NCBI GenBank assembly: GCA_036172665.1
Contig: CM069873.1
Span: 36,384,001 to 36,448,000 of the forward strand
Source: Prosopocoilus inquinatus
Taxonomy: Eukaryota > Arthropoda > Insecta > Coleoptera > Lucanidae
Reading direction: 5' to 3'
DNA length: 64,000 nucleotides
Part shown: positions 38,801 through 52,000 of the stretch, piece after piece
How positions within the stretch are numbered: the first letter of the stretch is position 1
Layout of the letters: each line of letters begins with the position of its first letter
Program-made: the position numbers and the translations under genes
Notes under the pieces: model-generated
The model's input: the letters and a program-made list of their open reading frames with translations, nothing else
Told to the model about the DNA's origin: nothing
Database searches by the model: none

Positions 38801-41800
38801 TGGAAATAGTTTTAAACGAAACAACACGCATTACCGTTGTTCCTGTGATGTATCTAATCGATCCTTACTCATCTATCATGTTATTTGGCGTCTCGATGGA
38901 CTCCAGTAACTCTGATGTGAGATACAAGGGTTTCGGACGCAGCAGAAGCTGGAAATAGTTTTAAACGAAACAACACGCATTAGCGTTGTTCCTGTGATGT
39001 ATCTAATCGATCCTTACTCATCTATCATGTTATTTGACGTTTCGATGGACTCTAGTACCTCTGATGTGAGATATGAAGTTTTTGGACGCAGCAGGAGCTG
39101 GAAATAGTTTTAAACGAAACAACACGTATTAGCGTTGTTCCTGTGATGTATCTAATCGATCCTTATTTATTTATCATGTTATTTGACGTATCGATGGACT
39201 CTAGTAACTCTGATGTGAGATACGAAGTTTTTGGGCGCAGCAGGACCTGGAATTAGTTTTAAACGAAGCAACACGTATTAGCGTTGTTCCTGTGATGTAT
39301 CTAATAGATCCTTACTTAGCTACTATGTTATTTGACGTTTCGATGGACTCCAGTATCTCTAATGTGAGATACGAAATTTTCGGACGCAGCAGAAGCTGGA
39401 AATAGTTTTAAACGAAACAACACGCATTAGCGTTGTTCCTGTGATGAATCTAATCGATCCTTACTCATCTATCATGTTATTTGACGTTTCGATGGACTCC
39501 AGTAACTCTAATGTGAGATACGAAATTTTCGGGCGCAGCAGAAGCTGGAAATAGTTTTAAATGAAACAACACGTATTAGCGTTGTTCCTGTGATGTATCT
39601 AATCGATCCTTACTCATCTATCATGTTATTTGACGTTTGGATGGACTCCAGTAACTCTGATGTGAGATACAAAGTTCTCGGACGCAGCAGAAGCTGGAAA
39701 TAGTTTTGAACGAAACAACACGTATTAGCGTTGTTCCTGTGATGTATCTAATCGATCCTTACTTATCTATCATGTTATTTGACGTTTGGATGGACTCCAG
39801 TAACTCTGATGTGAGATACAAAATTTTCGGACGCAGCAGAAGCTGGAAATAGTTTTAAACGAAACAACACACATTAGCGTTGTTTCTGTGCTGTATCTAA
39901 TTGATCCTTACTTATCTATCATGTTATTTGACGTTTCGATGGACTCCAGTAACTCTGATGTGAGATACAAAGTTTTCGGACGCAGCAGAAGCTGGAAATA
40001 GTTTTGAACGAAACAACACGTATTAGCGTTGCTCCTGTGATGTATCTAATCGATCCTTACTTAGCTACTATGTTATTTGACGTTTCGATGGACTCCAATA
40101 ACTCTGATGTGAGATACAAAGTTTTCGGACGCAGCAGAAGCTGGAAATAGTTTTGAACGAAACAACACGCATTAGCGTTGTTCCTGTGATGTATCTAATC
40201 GATCCTTACTCATCTATCATTATATTTGACGTTTGGATGGACTACAGTAACTCTGATGTCAGATACAAAGTTTACGGACGCAGCAGAAGCTGGAAATAGT
40301 TTTGAACGAAACAACACGTATTAGCGTTGTTCCTGTGATGTATCTAATCGATCCTTACTTATCTACTATGTTATTTGACGTTTCGATGGACTCTAGTAAC
40401 TCTGATGTGAGATACAAAATTTTCGGACGCAGCAGAAGCTGGAAATAGTTTTAAACGAAACAGCACACATTAGCGTTGTTTCTGTGCTGTATCTAATTGA
40501 TCCTTACTTATCTATCATGTTATTTGACGTTTGGATGGACTCCAGTAACTCTGATGTGAGATACAAAATTTTCGGACGCAGCAGAAGCTGGAAATAGTTT
40601 TAAACGAAACAACACACATTAGCGTTGTTTCTGTGCTGTATCTAATTGATCCTTACTTATCTATCATGTTATTTGACGTTTCGATGGACTCCAGTAACTC
40701 TGATGTGAGATACAAAGTTTTCGGACGCAGCAGAAGCTGGAAATAGTTTTGAACGAAACAACACGTATTAGCGTTGTTCCTGTGATGTATCTAATCGATC
40801 CTTACTCATCTATCATGTTATTTGGCGTCTCGATGGACTCCAGTATCTCTGATGTGAGATACAAAGTTTTCGGACGCAGCAGAAGCTGGAAATAGTTTTA
40901 ATCGAAACAACACGCATTACCGTTGTTCCTGTGATGTATCTAATCGATCCTTACTCATCTATCATGTTATTTGACGTTTGGATGGACTCCAGTAACTCTG
41001 ATGTGAGATACAAAGTTCTCGGACGCAGCAGAAGCTGGAAATAGTTTTGAACGAAACAAAACGTATTAGCGTTGTTCCTGTGATGTATCTAATTGATCCT
41101 TACTTATCTACTATGTTATTTGACGTTTCGATGGACTCTAGTAACTCTGATGTGAGATACGAAATTTTCGATCGTAGCAGAATCTGGAAATAGTTTTAAA
41201 TGAAACAACACGCATTAGCGTTGTTCCTGTGATGTATCTAATCGATCCTTACTCATCTATCATGTTATTTGACGTTTGGATGGACTCCAGTAACTCTGAT
41301 GTGAGATACAAAGTTCTCGGACGCAGCAGAAGCTGGAAATAGTTTTGAACGAAACAACACCTATTAGCGTTGTTCCTGTGATGTATCTAATCGATCCTTA
41401 CTCATCTATCATGTTATTTGACGTTTGGATGGACTTCAGTAACTCTGGTGTGAGATACAAAGTTTTCGGACGCAGTAGAAGCTGGAAATAGTTTTAAACG
41501 AAACAACACGCATTACCGTTGTTCCTGTGATGTATCTAATCGATCCTTACTCATCTATCATGTTATTTGGCGTTTCGATGGACTCCAGTAAGTCTAATGT
41601 GAGATACGAAATTTTCGGGCGCAGCAGAAGCTGGAAATAGTTTTAAACGAAACAACACGCATTAGCGTTGTTCCTGTGATGTATCTAATCGATCCTTACT
41701 CATCTATCATGTTATTTGACGTTTCGATGGACTCCAGTAACTCTAATGTGAGATACGAAATTTTCGGACGCAGCAGAAGCTGGAAATAGTTTTAAACGAA

Positions 41801-44800
41801 ACACCACGCATTAGCGTTGTTCCTGTGATGTATCTAATCTTTCCTTACTCATCTATCATGTTATTTGACGTTTCGATGGACTCTAGTAACTCTGATGTGA
41901 GATACGAATTTTTTGGACGCAGCAGGAGCTGGAAATAGTTTTAAACGAAACAACACGTATTAGCGTTGTTCCTGTGATGTATCTAATCGATCCTTACTCA
42001 TCTATCATGTTATTTGACGTTTGGATGGACTCCAGTAACTCTGATGTGAGATACAAAGTTCTCGGACGCAGCAGAAGCTGGAAATAGTTTTGAACGAAAC
42101 AACACGTATTAGCGTTGTTCCTGTGATGTATCTAATCGATCCTTACTTATCTATCATATTATTTGACGTTTGGATGGACTCCAGTAACTCTGATGTGAGA
42201 TACAAAATTTTCGGACGCAGCAGAAGCTGGAAATAGTTTTAAACGAAACAACACGTATTAGCGTTGTTCCTGTGATGTATCTAATCGATCCTTACTCATC
42301 TATCATGTTATTTGACGTTTGGATGGACTCCAGTAACTCTGATGTGAGATACAAAGTTCTCGGACGCAGCAGAAGCTGGAAATAGTTTTGAACGAAACAA
42401 CACGTATTAGCGTTGTTCCTGTGATGTATCTAATCGATTCTTACTCATCTATCATGTTATTTGACGTTTGGATGGACTCCAGTAACTCTGATGTGAGATA
42501 CAAAGTTCTCGGACGCAGCAGAAGCTGGAAATAGTTTTGAACGAAACAACACGTATTAGCGTTGTTCCTGTGATGTATCTAATCGATCCTTACTTATCTA
42601 CTATGTTATTTGACGTTTCGATGGACTCCAGTAACTCTGATGTGAGAGACGAAATTTTCGAACGCAGCAGAATCTGGAAATAGTTTTAAATGAAACAACA
42701 CGCATTAGCGTTGTTCCTGTGATGTATCTAATCGATCCTTACTCATCTATAATGTTATTTGACGTTTCGATGGACTCTAGTAACTCTGATGTGAGATACG
42801 AAGTTTTTGGACGCAGCAGGAGCTGGAAATAGTTTTAAACGAAACAACACGTATTAGCGTTGTTCCTGTGATGTATCTAATCGATCCTTACTCATCTATC
42901 ATGTTATTTGACGTTTGGATGGACTATAGTAACTCTGATGTGAGATACAAAGTTCTCGGACGCAGCAGAAGCTGGAAATAGTTTTAAACGAAACAAAACG
43001 CATTAGCGTTGTTCCTGTGATGTATCTAATCGATCCTTACTCATCTATCATGTTATTTGACGTTTGGATGGACTCCAGTAACTCTGATGTGAGATACAAA
43101 GTTCTCGGACGCAGCAGAAGCTGGAAATAGTTTTGAAGGAAACAACACGTATTAACGTTGTTCCTGTGATGTATCTAATCGATCCTTACTTATCTATCAT
43201 GTTATTTGACGTTTGGATGGACTCCAGTAACTCTGATGTGAGATACAAAGTTTTCGGACGCAGCATAAGCTGGAGATAGTTTTAAACGAAACAACACGCA
43301 TTAGCGTTGTTCCTGTGATGTATCTAATCGATCCTTATTCATCTATCATGTTATTTGGCGTTTCGATGGACTCCAGTAACTCTGATGTGAGATACAAAGT
43401 TCTCGGACGCAGCAGAAGCTGGAAATAGTTTTAAACGAAACAACACGCATTACCGTTGTTCCTGTGATGTATCTAATCGATCCTTACTCATCTATCATGT
43501 TATTTGGCGTTTCGATGGACTCCAGTAACTCTGATGTGAGATACAAAGTTCTCGGACGCAGCAGAAGCTGGAAATAGTTTTAAACGAAACAACACGTATT
43601 AGCGTTGTTCCTGTGATGTATCTAATCGATCCTTGTTTATCTATCATGTTATTTGACGTTTCCATGGACTCTAGTAATTCTGATGTGACATACGAAGTTT
43701 TTGGGCGCAGCAGGAGCTGGAAATAGTTTTAAAAGAAGCAACACGTATTAGCGTTGGTCCTGTGATGTATCTAATCGATCCTTACTTAGCTACTATGTTA
43801 TTTGACGTTTCGATGGACTCCAGTAACTCTAATGTGAGATACGAAATTTTCGGACGCAGCAGAAGCTGGAAATAGTTTTAAACGAAACAACACGTATTAG
43901 CGTTGTTCCTGTGATGTATCTAATCGATCCTTACTCATCTATCATGTTATTTGACGTTTGGATGGACTATAGTAACTCTGATGTGAGATACAAAGTTCTC
44001 GGACGCAGCAGAAGCTGGAAATAGTTTTAAACGAAACAAAACGCATTAGCGTTGTTCCTGTGATGTATCTAATCGATCCTTACTCATCTATCATGTTATT
44101 TGACGTTTGGATGGACTCCAGTAACTCTGATGTGAGATACAAAGTTCTCGGACGCAGCAGAAGCTGGAAATAGTTTTGAAGGAAACAACACGTATTAACG
44201 TTGTTCCTGTGATGTATCTAATCGATCCTTACTTATCTATCATGTTATTTGACGTTTGGATGGACTCCAGTAACTCTGATGTGAGATACAAAGTTTTCGG
44301 ACGCAGCATAAGCTGGAGATAGTTTTAAACGAAACAACACGCATTAGCGTTGTTCCTGTGATGTATCTAATCGATCCTTATTCATCTATCATGTTATTTG
44401 GCGTTTCGATGGACTCCAGTAACTCTGATGTGAGATACAAAGTTCTCGGACGCAGCAGAAGCTGGAAATAGTTTTAAACGAAACAACACGCATTACCGTT
44501 GTTCCTGTGATGTATCTAATCGATCCTTACTCATCTATCATGTTATTTGGCGTTTCGATGGACTCCAGTAACTCTGATGTGAGATACAAAGTTCTCGGAC
44601 GCAGCAGAAGCTGGAAATAGTTTTGAACGAAACAACACGTATTAGCGTTGTTCCTGTGATGTATCTAATCGATCCTTACTTATCTATCATATTATTTGAC
44701 GTTTGGATGGACTCCAGTAACTCTGATGTGAGATACAAAATTTTCGGACGCAGCAGAAGCTGGAAATAGTTTTAAACGAAACAACACGTATTAGCGTTGT

Positions 44801-46020
44801 TCCTGTGATGTATCTAATCGATCCTTACTCATCTATCATGTTATTTGACGTTTGGATGGACTCCAGTAACTCTGATGTGAGATACAAAGTTCTCGGACGC
44901 AGCAGAAGCTGGAAATAGTTTTGAACGAAACAACACGTATTAGCGTTGTTCCTGTGATGTATCTAATCGATTCTTACTCATCTATCATGTTATTTGACGT
45001 TTGGATGGACTCCAGTAACTCTGATGTGAGATACAAAGTTCTCGGACGCAGCAGAAGCTGGAAATAGTTTTGAACGAAACAACACCTATTAGCGTTATTC
45101 CTGTGATGTATCTAATCGATCCTTACTCATCTATCATGTTATTTGACGTTTCGATGGACTCCAGTAACTCTGATGTGAGAGACGAAATTTTCGAACGCAG
45201 CAGAATCTGGAAATAGTTTTAAATGAAACAACACGCATTAGCGTTGTTCCTGTGATGTATCTAATCGATCCTTACTCATCTATAATGTTATTTGACGTTT
45301 CGATGGACTCTAGTAACTCTGATGTGAGATACGAAGTTTTTGGACGCAGCAGGAGCTGGAAGTAGTTTTAAACGAAACAACACGTATTAGCGTTGTTCCT
45401 GTGATGTATCTAATCGATCCTTACTCATCTATCATGTTATTTGACGTTTGGATGGAATATAGTAACTCTGATGTGAGATACAAAGTTCTCGGACGCAGCA
45501 GAAGCTGGAAATAGTTTTAAACGAAACAAAACACATTAGCGTTGTTCCTGTGATGTATCTAATCTATCCTTACTCATCTATCATATTATTTGACGTTTGG
45601 ATGGACTCCAGTAACTCTGATGTGAGATACAAAGTTCTCGGACGCAGCAGAAGCTGGAAATAGTTTTGAAGGAAACAACACGTATTAACGTTGTTCCTGT
45701 GATGTATCTAATCGATCCTTACTTATCTATCATGTTATTTGACCTTTGGATGGACTCCAGTAACTCTGATGTGAGATACAAAGTTTTCGGACGCAGCAGA
45801 AGCTGGAGATAGTTTTAAACGAAACAACACGCATTAGCGTTGTTCCTGTGATGTATCTAATCGATCCTTACTCATCTATCATGTTATTTGACGTTTGGAT
45901 GGACTCCAGTAACTCTGATGTGAGATACAAAGTTCTCGGACGCAGCAGAAGCTGGAAATAGTTTTGAACGAAACAACACGTATTAGCGTTGTTCCTGTGA
46001 TGTATCTAATCGATTCTTAC

Positions 46021-49000
46021 TCATCTATCATGTTATTTGGCGTTTCGATGGACTCCAGTAACTCTGATGTGAGATACAAAGTTTTCGGACGCAGCAGAAG
46101 CTGGAAATAGTTTTAAACGAAACAACACGCATTACCGTTGTTCCTGTGATGTATCTAATCGATCCTTACTCATCTATCATGTTATTTGGCGTTTCGATGG
46201 ACTCCAGTAACTCTGATGTGAGATACAAAGTTCTCGGACGCAGCAGGAGCTGGAAATAGTTTTAAACGAAACAACACGTATTAGCGTTGTTCCTGTGATG
46301 TATCTAATCGATCCTTGTTTATCTATCATGTTATTTGACGTTTTCATGGACTCTAGTAATTCTGATGTGACATACGAAGTTTTTGGGCGCAGCAGGAGCT
46401 GGAAATAGTTTTAAAAGAAGCAACACGTATTAGCGTTGGTCCTGTGATGTATCTAATCGATCCTTACTTAGCTACTATGTTATTTGACGTTTCGATGGAC
46501 TCCAGTAACTCTAATGTGAGATACGAAATTTTCGGACGCAGCAGAAGGTGGAAATAGTTTTAAACGAAACAACACGTATTAGCGTTGTTCCTGTGATGTA
46601 TCTAATCGATCCTTACTCATCTATCATGTTATTTGGCGTCTCGATGGACTCCAGTAACTCTGATGTGAGATAAAAAGTTTTCGGACGCAGCAGAAGCTGG
46701 AGATAGTTTTAAACGAAACAACACGCATTAGCGTTGTTCCTGTGATGTATCTAATCGATCCTTATTCATCTATCATGTTATTTGGCGTTTCGATGGACTC
46801 CAGTAACTCTGATGAGAGATACAAAGTTTTCGGACGCAGCAGAAGCTGGAAATAGTTTTAAACGAAACAACACGCATTACCGTTGTTCCTGTGATGTATC
46901 TAATCGATCCTTACTCATCTATCATGTTATTTGACGTTTCGATGGACTCTAGTAACTCTGATGTGAGATACGAAGTTTTTGGACGCAGCAGGAGCTGGAA
47001 ATAGTTTTAAACGAAACAACACGTATTAGCGTTGTTCCTGTGATGTATCTAATCGATCCTTACTCATCTATCATGTTATTTGACGTTTGGATGGACTCCA
47101 GTAACTCTGATGTGAGATACAATGTTCTCGGACGCAGCAGATGCTGGAAATAGTTTTGAACGAAACAACACGTATTAGCGTTGTTCCTGTGATGTATCTA
47201 ATCGATCCTTACTCATCTATCATGTTATTTGACGTTTGGATGGACTCCACTAACTCTGATGTGAGCTACAAAGTTTTCGGACGCAGCAGAACCTGGAAAT
47301 AGTTTTAAACGAAACAACACGCATTACCGTTGTTCCTGTGATGTATCTAATCGATCCTTACTCATCTATCATGTTATTTGGCGTCTCGATGGACTCCAGT
47401 AACTCTGATGTGAGATACAAAGTTTTCGGACGCAGCAGAAGCTGGAAATAGTTTTAATCGAAACAACACGCATTAGCGTTGTTCCTGTGATGTATCTAAT
47501 CGATCCTTACTCATCTATCATGTTATTTGACGTTTGGATGGACTCCAGTAGCTCTGATGTGAGATACAATGTTCTCGGACGCAGCAGATGCTGGAAATAG
47601 TTTTGAACGAAACAACACGTATTAGCGTTGTTCCTGTGATGTATCTAATCGATCCTTACTCATCTATCATGTTATTTGACGTTTGGATGGACTCCAGTAA
47701 CTCTGATGTGAGATAAAAAGTCTTCGGACGCAGCAGAAGCTGGAAATAGTTTTAAACGAAACAACACGCATTACCGATGTTCCTGTGATGTATCTAATCG
47801 ATCCTTACTCATCTATCATGTTATTTGGCGTCTCGATGGACTCCAGTAACTGTGATGTGAGATACAAAGGTTTCGGACGCAGCAGAAGCTGGAAATAGTT
47901 TTAAACGAAACAACACGCATTAGCGTTGTTCCTGTGATGTATCTAATCGATCCTTACTCATCTATCATGTTATTTGACGTTTCGATGGACTCTAGTAACT
48001 CTGATGTGAGATATGAAGTTTTTGGACGCAGCATGAGCTGGAAATAGTTTTAAACGAAACAACACGTATTAGCGTTGTTCCTGTGATGTATCTAATCGTT
48101 CCTTATTTATCTATCATGTTATTTGACGTTTCGATGCACTCTAGTAACTCTGATGTGAGATACGAAGTTTTTGGACGCAGCATGAGCTGGAAATAGTTTT
48201 AAACGAAACAACACGTATTAGCGTTGTTCCTGTGATGTATCTAATCGATCCTTATTTATTTATCATGTTATTTGACGTATCGATGGACTCTAGTAAATCT
48301 GATGTGAGATACGAAGTTTTTGGGCGCAGCAGGAGCTGGAAATAGTTTTAAACGAAGCAACACGCATTAGCGTTGTTCCTGTGATGTATCTAATCGATCC
48401 TTACTCATCTATCATGTTATTTGACGTTTCGATGGACTCCAGTAACTCTAATGTGAGATACGAAATTTTCGGGCGCAGCAGAAGCTGGAAATAGTTTTAA
48501 ACGAAACAACACGCATTAGCGTTGTTCCTGTGATGTATCTAATCGATCCTTACTCATCTATCATGTTATTTGACGTTTCGATGGACTCTAGTAACTCTGA
48601 TGTGACATACGAAGTTTTTGGGCGCAGCAGGAGCTGGAAATAGTTTTAAAAGAAGCAACACGTATTAGCGTTGTTCCTGTGATGTATCTAATCGATCCTT
48701 ACTTAGCTACTATGTTATTTGACGTTTCGATGGACTCCAGTAACTCTAATGTGAGATACGAAATTTTCGGACGCAGCAGAAGCTGGAAATAGTTTTAAAG
48801 GAAACAACACGTATTAGCGTTGTTCCTGTGATGTATCTAATCGATCCTTACTCATCTATCATGTTATTTGACGTTTGGATGGACTCCACTAACTCTGATG
48901 TGAGACACAAAGTTTTCGGACGCAGCAGAACCTGGAAATAGTTTTAAACGAAACAACACGCATTACCGTTGTTCCTGTGATGTATCTAATCGATCCTTAC

Positions 49001-52000
49001 TCATCTATCATGTTATTTGGCGTCTCGATGGACTCCAGTAACTCTGATGTGAGATAGAAAGTTTTCGGACGCAGCAGAAGCTGGAAATAGTTTTAATCGA
49101 AACAACACGCATTAGCGTTGTTCCTGTGATGTATCTAATCGATCCTTACTCATCTATCATGTTATTTGACGTTTGGATGGACTCCAGTAGCTCTGATGTG
49201 AGATACAATGTTCTCGGACGCAGCAGATGCTGGAAATAGTTTTGAACGAAACAACACGTATTAGCGTTGTTCCTGTGATGTATCTAATCGATCCTTACTC
49301 ATCTATCATGTTATTTGACGTTTGGATGGACTCCACTAACTCTGATGTGAGATACAAAGTTTTCGGACGCAGCAGAACCTGGAAATAGTTTTAAACGAAA
49401 CAACACGCATTACCGTTGTTCCTGTGATGTATCTAATCGATCCTTACTCATCTATCATGTTATTTGGCGTCTCGATGGACTCCAGTAACTCTGATGTGAG
49501 ATACAAAGTTTTCGGACGCAGCAGAAGCTGGAAATAGTTTTAATCGAAACAACACGCATTAGCGTTGTTCCTGTGATGTATCTAATCGATCCTTACTCAT
49601 CTATCATGTTATTTGACGTTTGGATGGACTCCAGTAGCTCTGATGTGAGATACAATGTTCTCGGACGCAGCAGATGCTGGAAATAGTTTTGAACGAAACA
49701 ACACGTATTAGCGTTGTTCCTGTGATGTATCTAATCGATCCTTACTCATCTATCATGTTATTTGACGTTTGGATGGACTCCAGTAACTCTGATGTGAGAT
49801 AAAAAGTCTTCGGACGCAGCAGAAGCTGGAAATAGTTTTAAACGAAACAACACGCATTACCGATGTTCCTGTGATGTATCTAATCGATCCTTACTCATCT
49901 ATCATGTTATTTGGCGTCTCGATGGACTCCAGTAACTGTGATGTGAGATACAAAGGTTTCGGACGCAGCAGAAGCTGGAAATAGTTTTAAACGAAACAAC
50001 ACGCATTAGCGTTGTTCCTGTGATGTATCTAATCGATCCTTACTCATCTATCATGTTATTTGACGTTTCGATGGACTCTAGTAACTCTGATGTGAGATAT
50101 GAAGTTTTTGGACGCAGCATGAGCTGGAAATAGTTTTAAACGAAACAACACGTATTAGCGTTGTTCCTGTGATGTATCTAATCGTTCCTTATTTATCTAT
50201 CATGTTATTTGACGTTTCGATGCACTCTAGTAACTCTGATGTGAGATACGAAGTTTCTGGACGCAGCATGAGCTGGAAATAGTTTTAAACGAAACAACAC
50301 GTATTAGCGTTGTTCCTGTGATGTATCTAATCGATCCTTATTTATTTATCATGTTATTTGACGTATCGATGGACTCTAGTAAATCTGATGTGAGATACGA
50401 AGTTTTTGGGCGCAGCAGGAGCTGGAAATAGTTTTAAACGAAGCAACACGTATTAGCGTTGTTCCTGTGATGTATCTAATAGATCCTTACTTAGCTACTA
50501 TGTTATTTGACGTTTCGATGGACTCCAGTAACTCTAATGTGAGATACGAAATTTTCGGACGCAGCAGAAGCTGGAAATAGTTTTAAACGAAACAACACGC
50601 ATTAGCGTTGTTCCTGTGATGTATCTAATCGATCCTTACTCATCTATCATGTTATTTGACGTTTCGATGGACTCCAGTAACTCTAATGTGAGATACGAAA
50701 TTTTCGGGCGCAGCAGAAGCTGGAAATAGTTTTAAACGAAACAACACGCATTAGCGTTGTTCCTGTGATGTATCTAATCGATCCTTACTCATCTATCATG
50801 TTATTTGACGTTTCGATGGACTCTAGTAACTCTGATGTGACATACGAAGTTTTTGGGCGCAGCAGGAGCTGGAAATAGTTTTAAAAGAAGCAACACGTAT
50901 TAGCGTTGTTCCTGTGATGTATCTAATCGATCCTTACTTAGCTACTATGTTATTTGACGTTTCGATGGACTCCAGTAACTCTAATGTGAGATACGAAATT
51001 TTCGGACGCAGCAGAAGCTGGAAATAGTTTTAAACGAAACAACACGTATTAGCGTTGTTCCTGTGATGTATCTAATCGATCCTTACTCATCTATCATGTT
51101 ATTTGACGTTTGGATGGACTCCACTAACTCTGATGTGAGACACAAAGTTTTCGGACGCAGCAGAACCTGGAAATAGTTTTAAACGAAACAACACGCATTA
51201 CCGTTGTTCCTGTGATGTATCTAATCGATCCTTACTCATCTATCATGTTATTTGGCGTCTCGATGGACTCCAGTAACTCTGATGTGAGATAGAAAGTTTT
51301 CGGACGCAGCAGAAGCTGGAAATAGTTTTAATCGAAACAACACGCATTAGCGTTGTTCCTGTGATGTATCTAATCGATCCTTACTCATCTATCATGTTAT
51401 TTGACGTTTGGATGGACTCCAGTAGCTCTGATGTGAGATACAATGTTCTCGGACGCAGCAGATGCTGGAAATAGTTTTGAACGAAACAACACGTATTAGC
51501 GTTGTTCCTGTGATGTATCTAATCGATCCTTACTCATCTATCATGTTATTTGACGTTTGGATGGACTCCAGTAACTCTGATGTGAGATAAAAAGTTTTCG
51601 GACGCAGCAGAAGCTGGAAATAGTTTTAAACGAAACAACACGCATTACCGTTGTTCCTGTGATGTATCTAATCGATCCTTACTCATCTATCATGTTATTT
51701 GGCGTCTCGATGGACTCCAGTAACTGTGATGTGAGATACAAAGGTTTCGGACGCAGCAGAAGCTGGAAATAGTTTTAAACGAAACAACACGCATTAGCGT
51801 TGTTCCTGTGATGTATCTAATCGATCCTTACTCATCTATCATGTTATTTGACGTTTCGATGGACTCTAGTAACTCTGATGTGAGATATGAAGTTTTTGGA
51901 CGCAGCATGAGCTGGAAATAGTTTTAAACGAAACAACACGTATTAGCGTTGTTCCTGTGATGTATCTAATCGTTCCTTATTTATCTATCATGTTATTTGA

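Larger units (their letters stand above)
26506..46020 (+). repeat. 19.5-kb higher-order unit, copy 1 (131 monomers)
   Basis: This 19,515-bp unit is repeated directly after itself. 131 x 149 is 19,519; the two CT deletions (monomers 36070 and 38154) give 19,515, the offset I measured at each of seven markers: CGATCCTTGTTT (26791 to 46306), TTATTTTTCG (33521 to 53036), TAACTCTAAGG (35931 to 55446), the CT deletion (36070 to 55585), the second CT deletion (38154 to 57669), ACACCACG (41801 to 61316) and TCCATGGACT (43661 to 63176). The first matching base follows 26505 T against 46020 C. Inside are smaller blocks at 14-, 12- and 15-monomer offsets (27.6-33.2 kb) and a 7-monomer offset (43131 to 44174). 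Confidence 0.95.
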
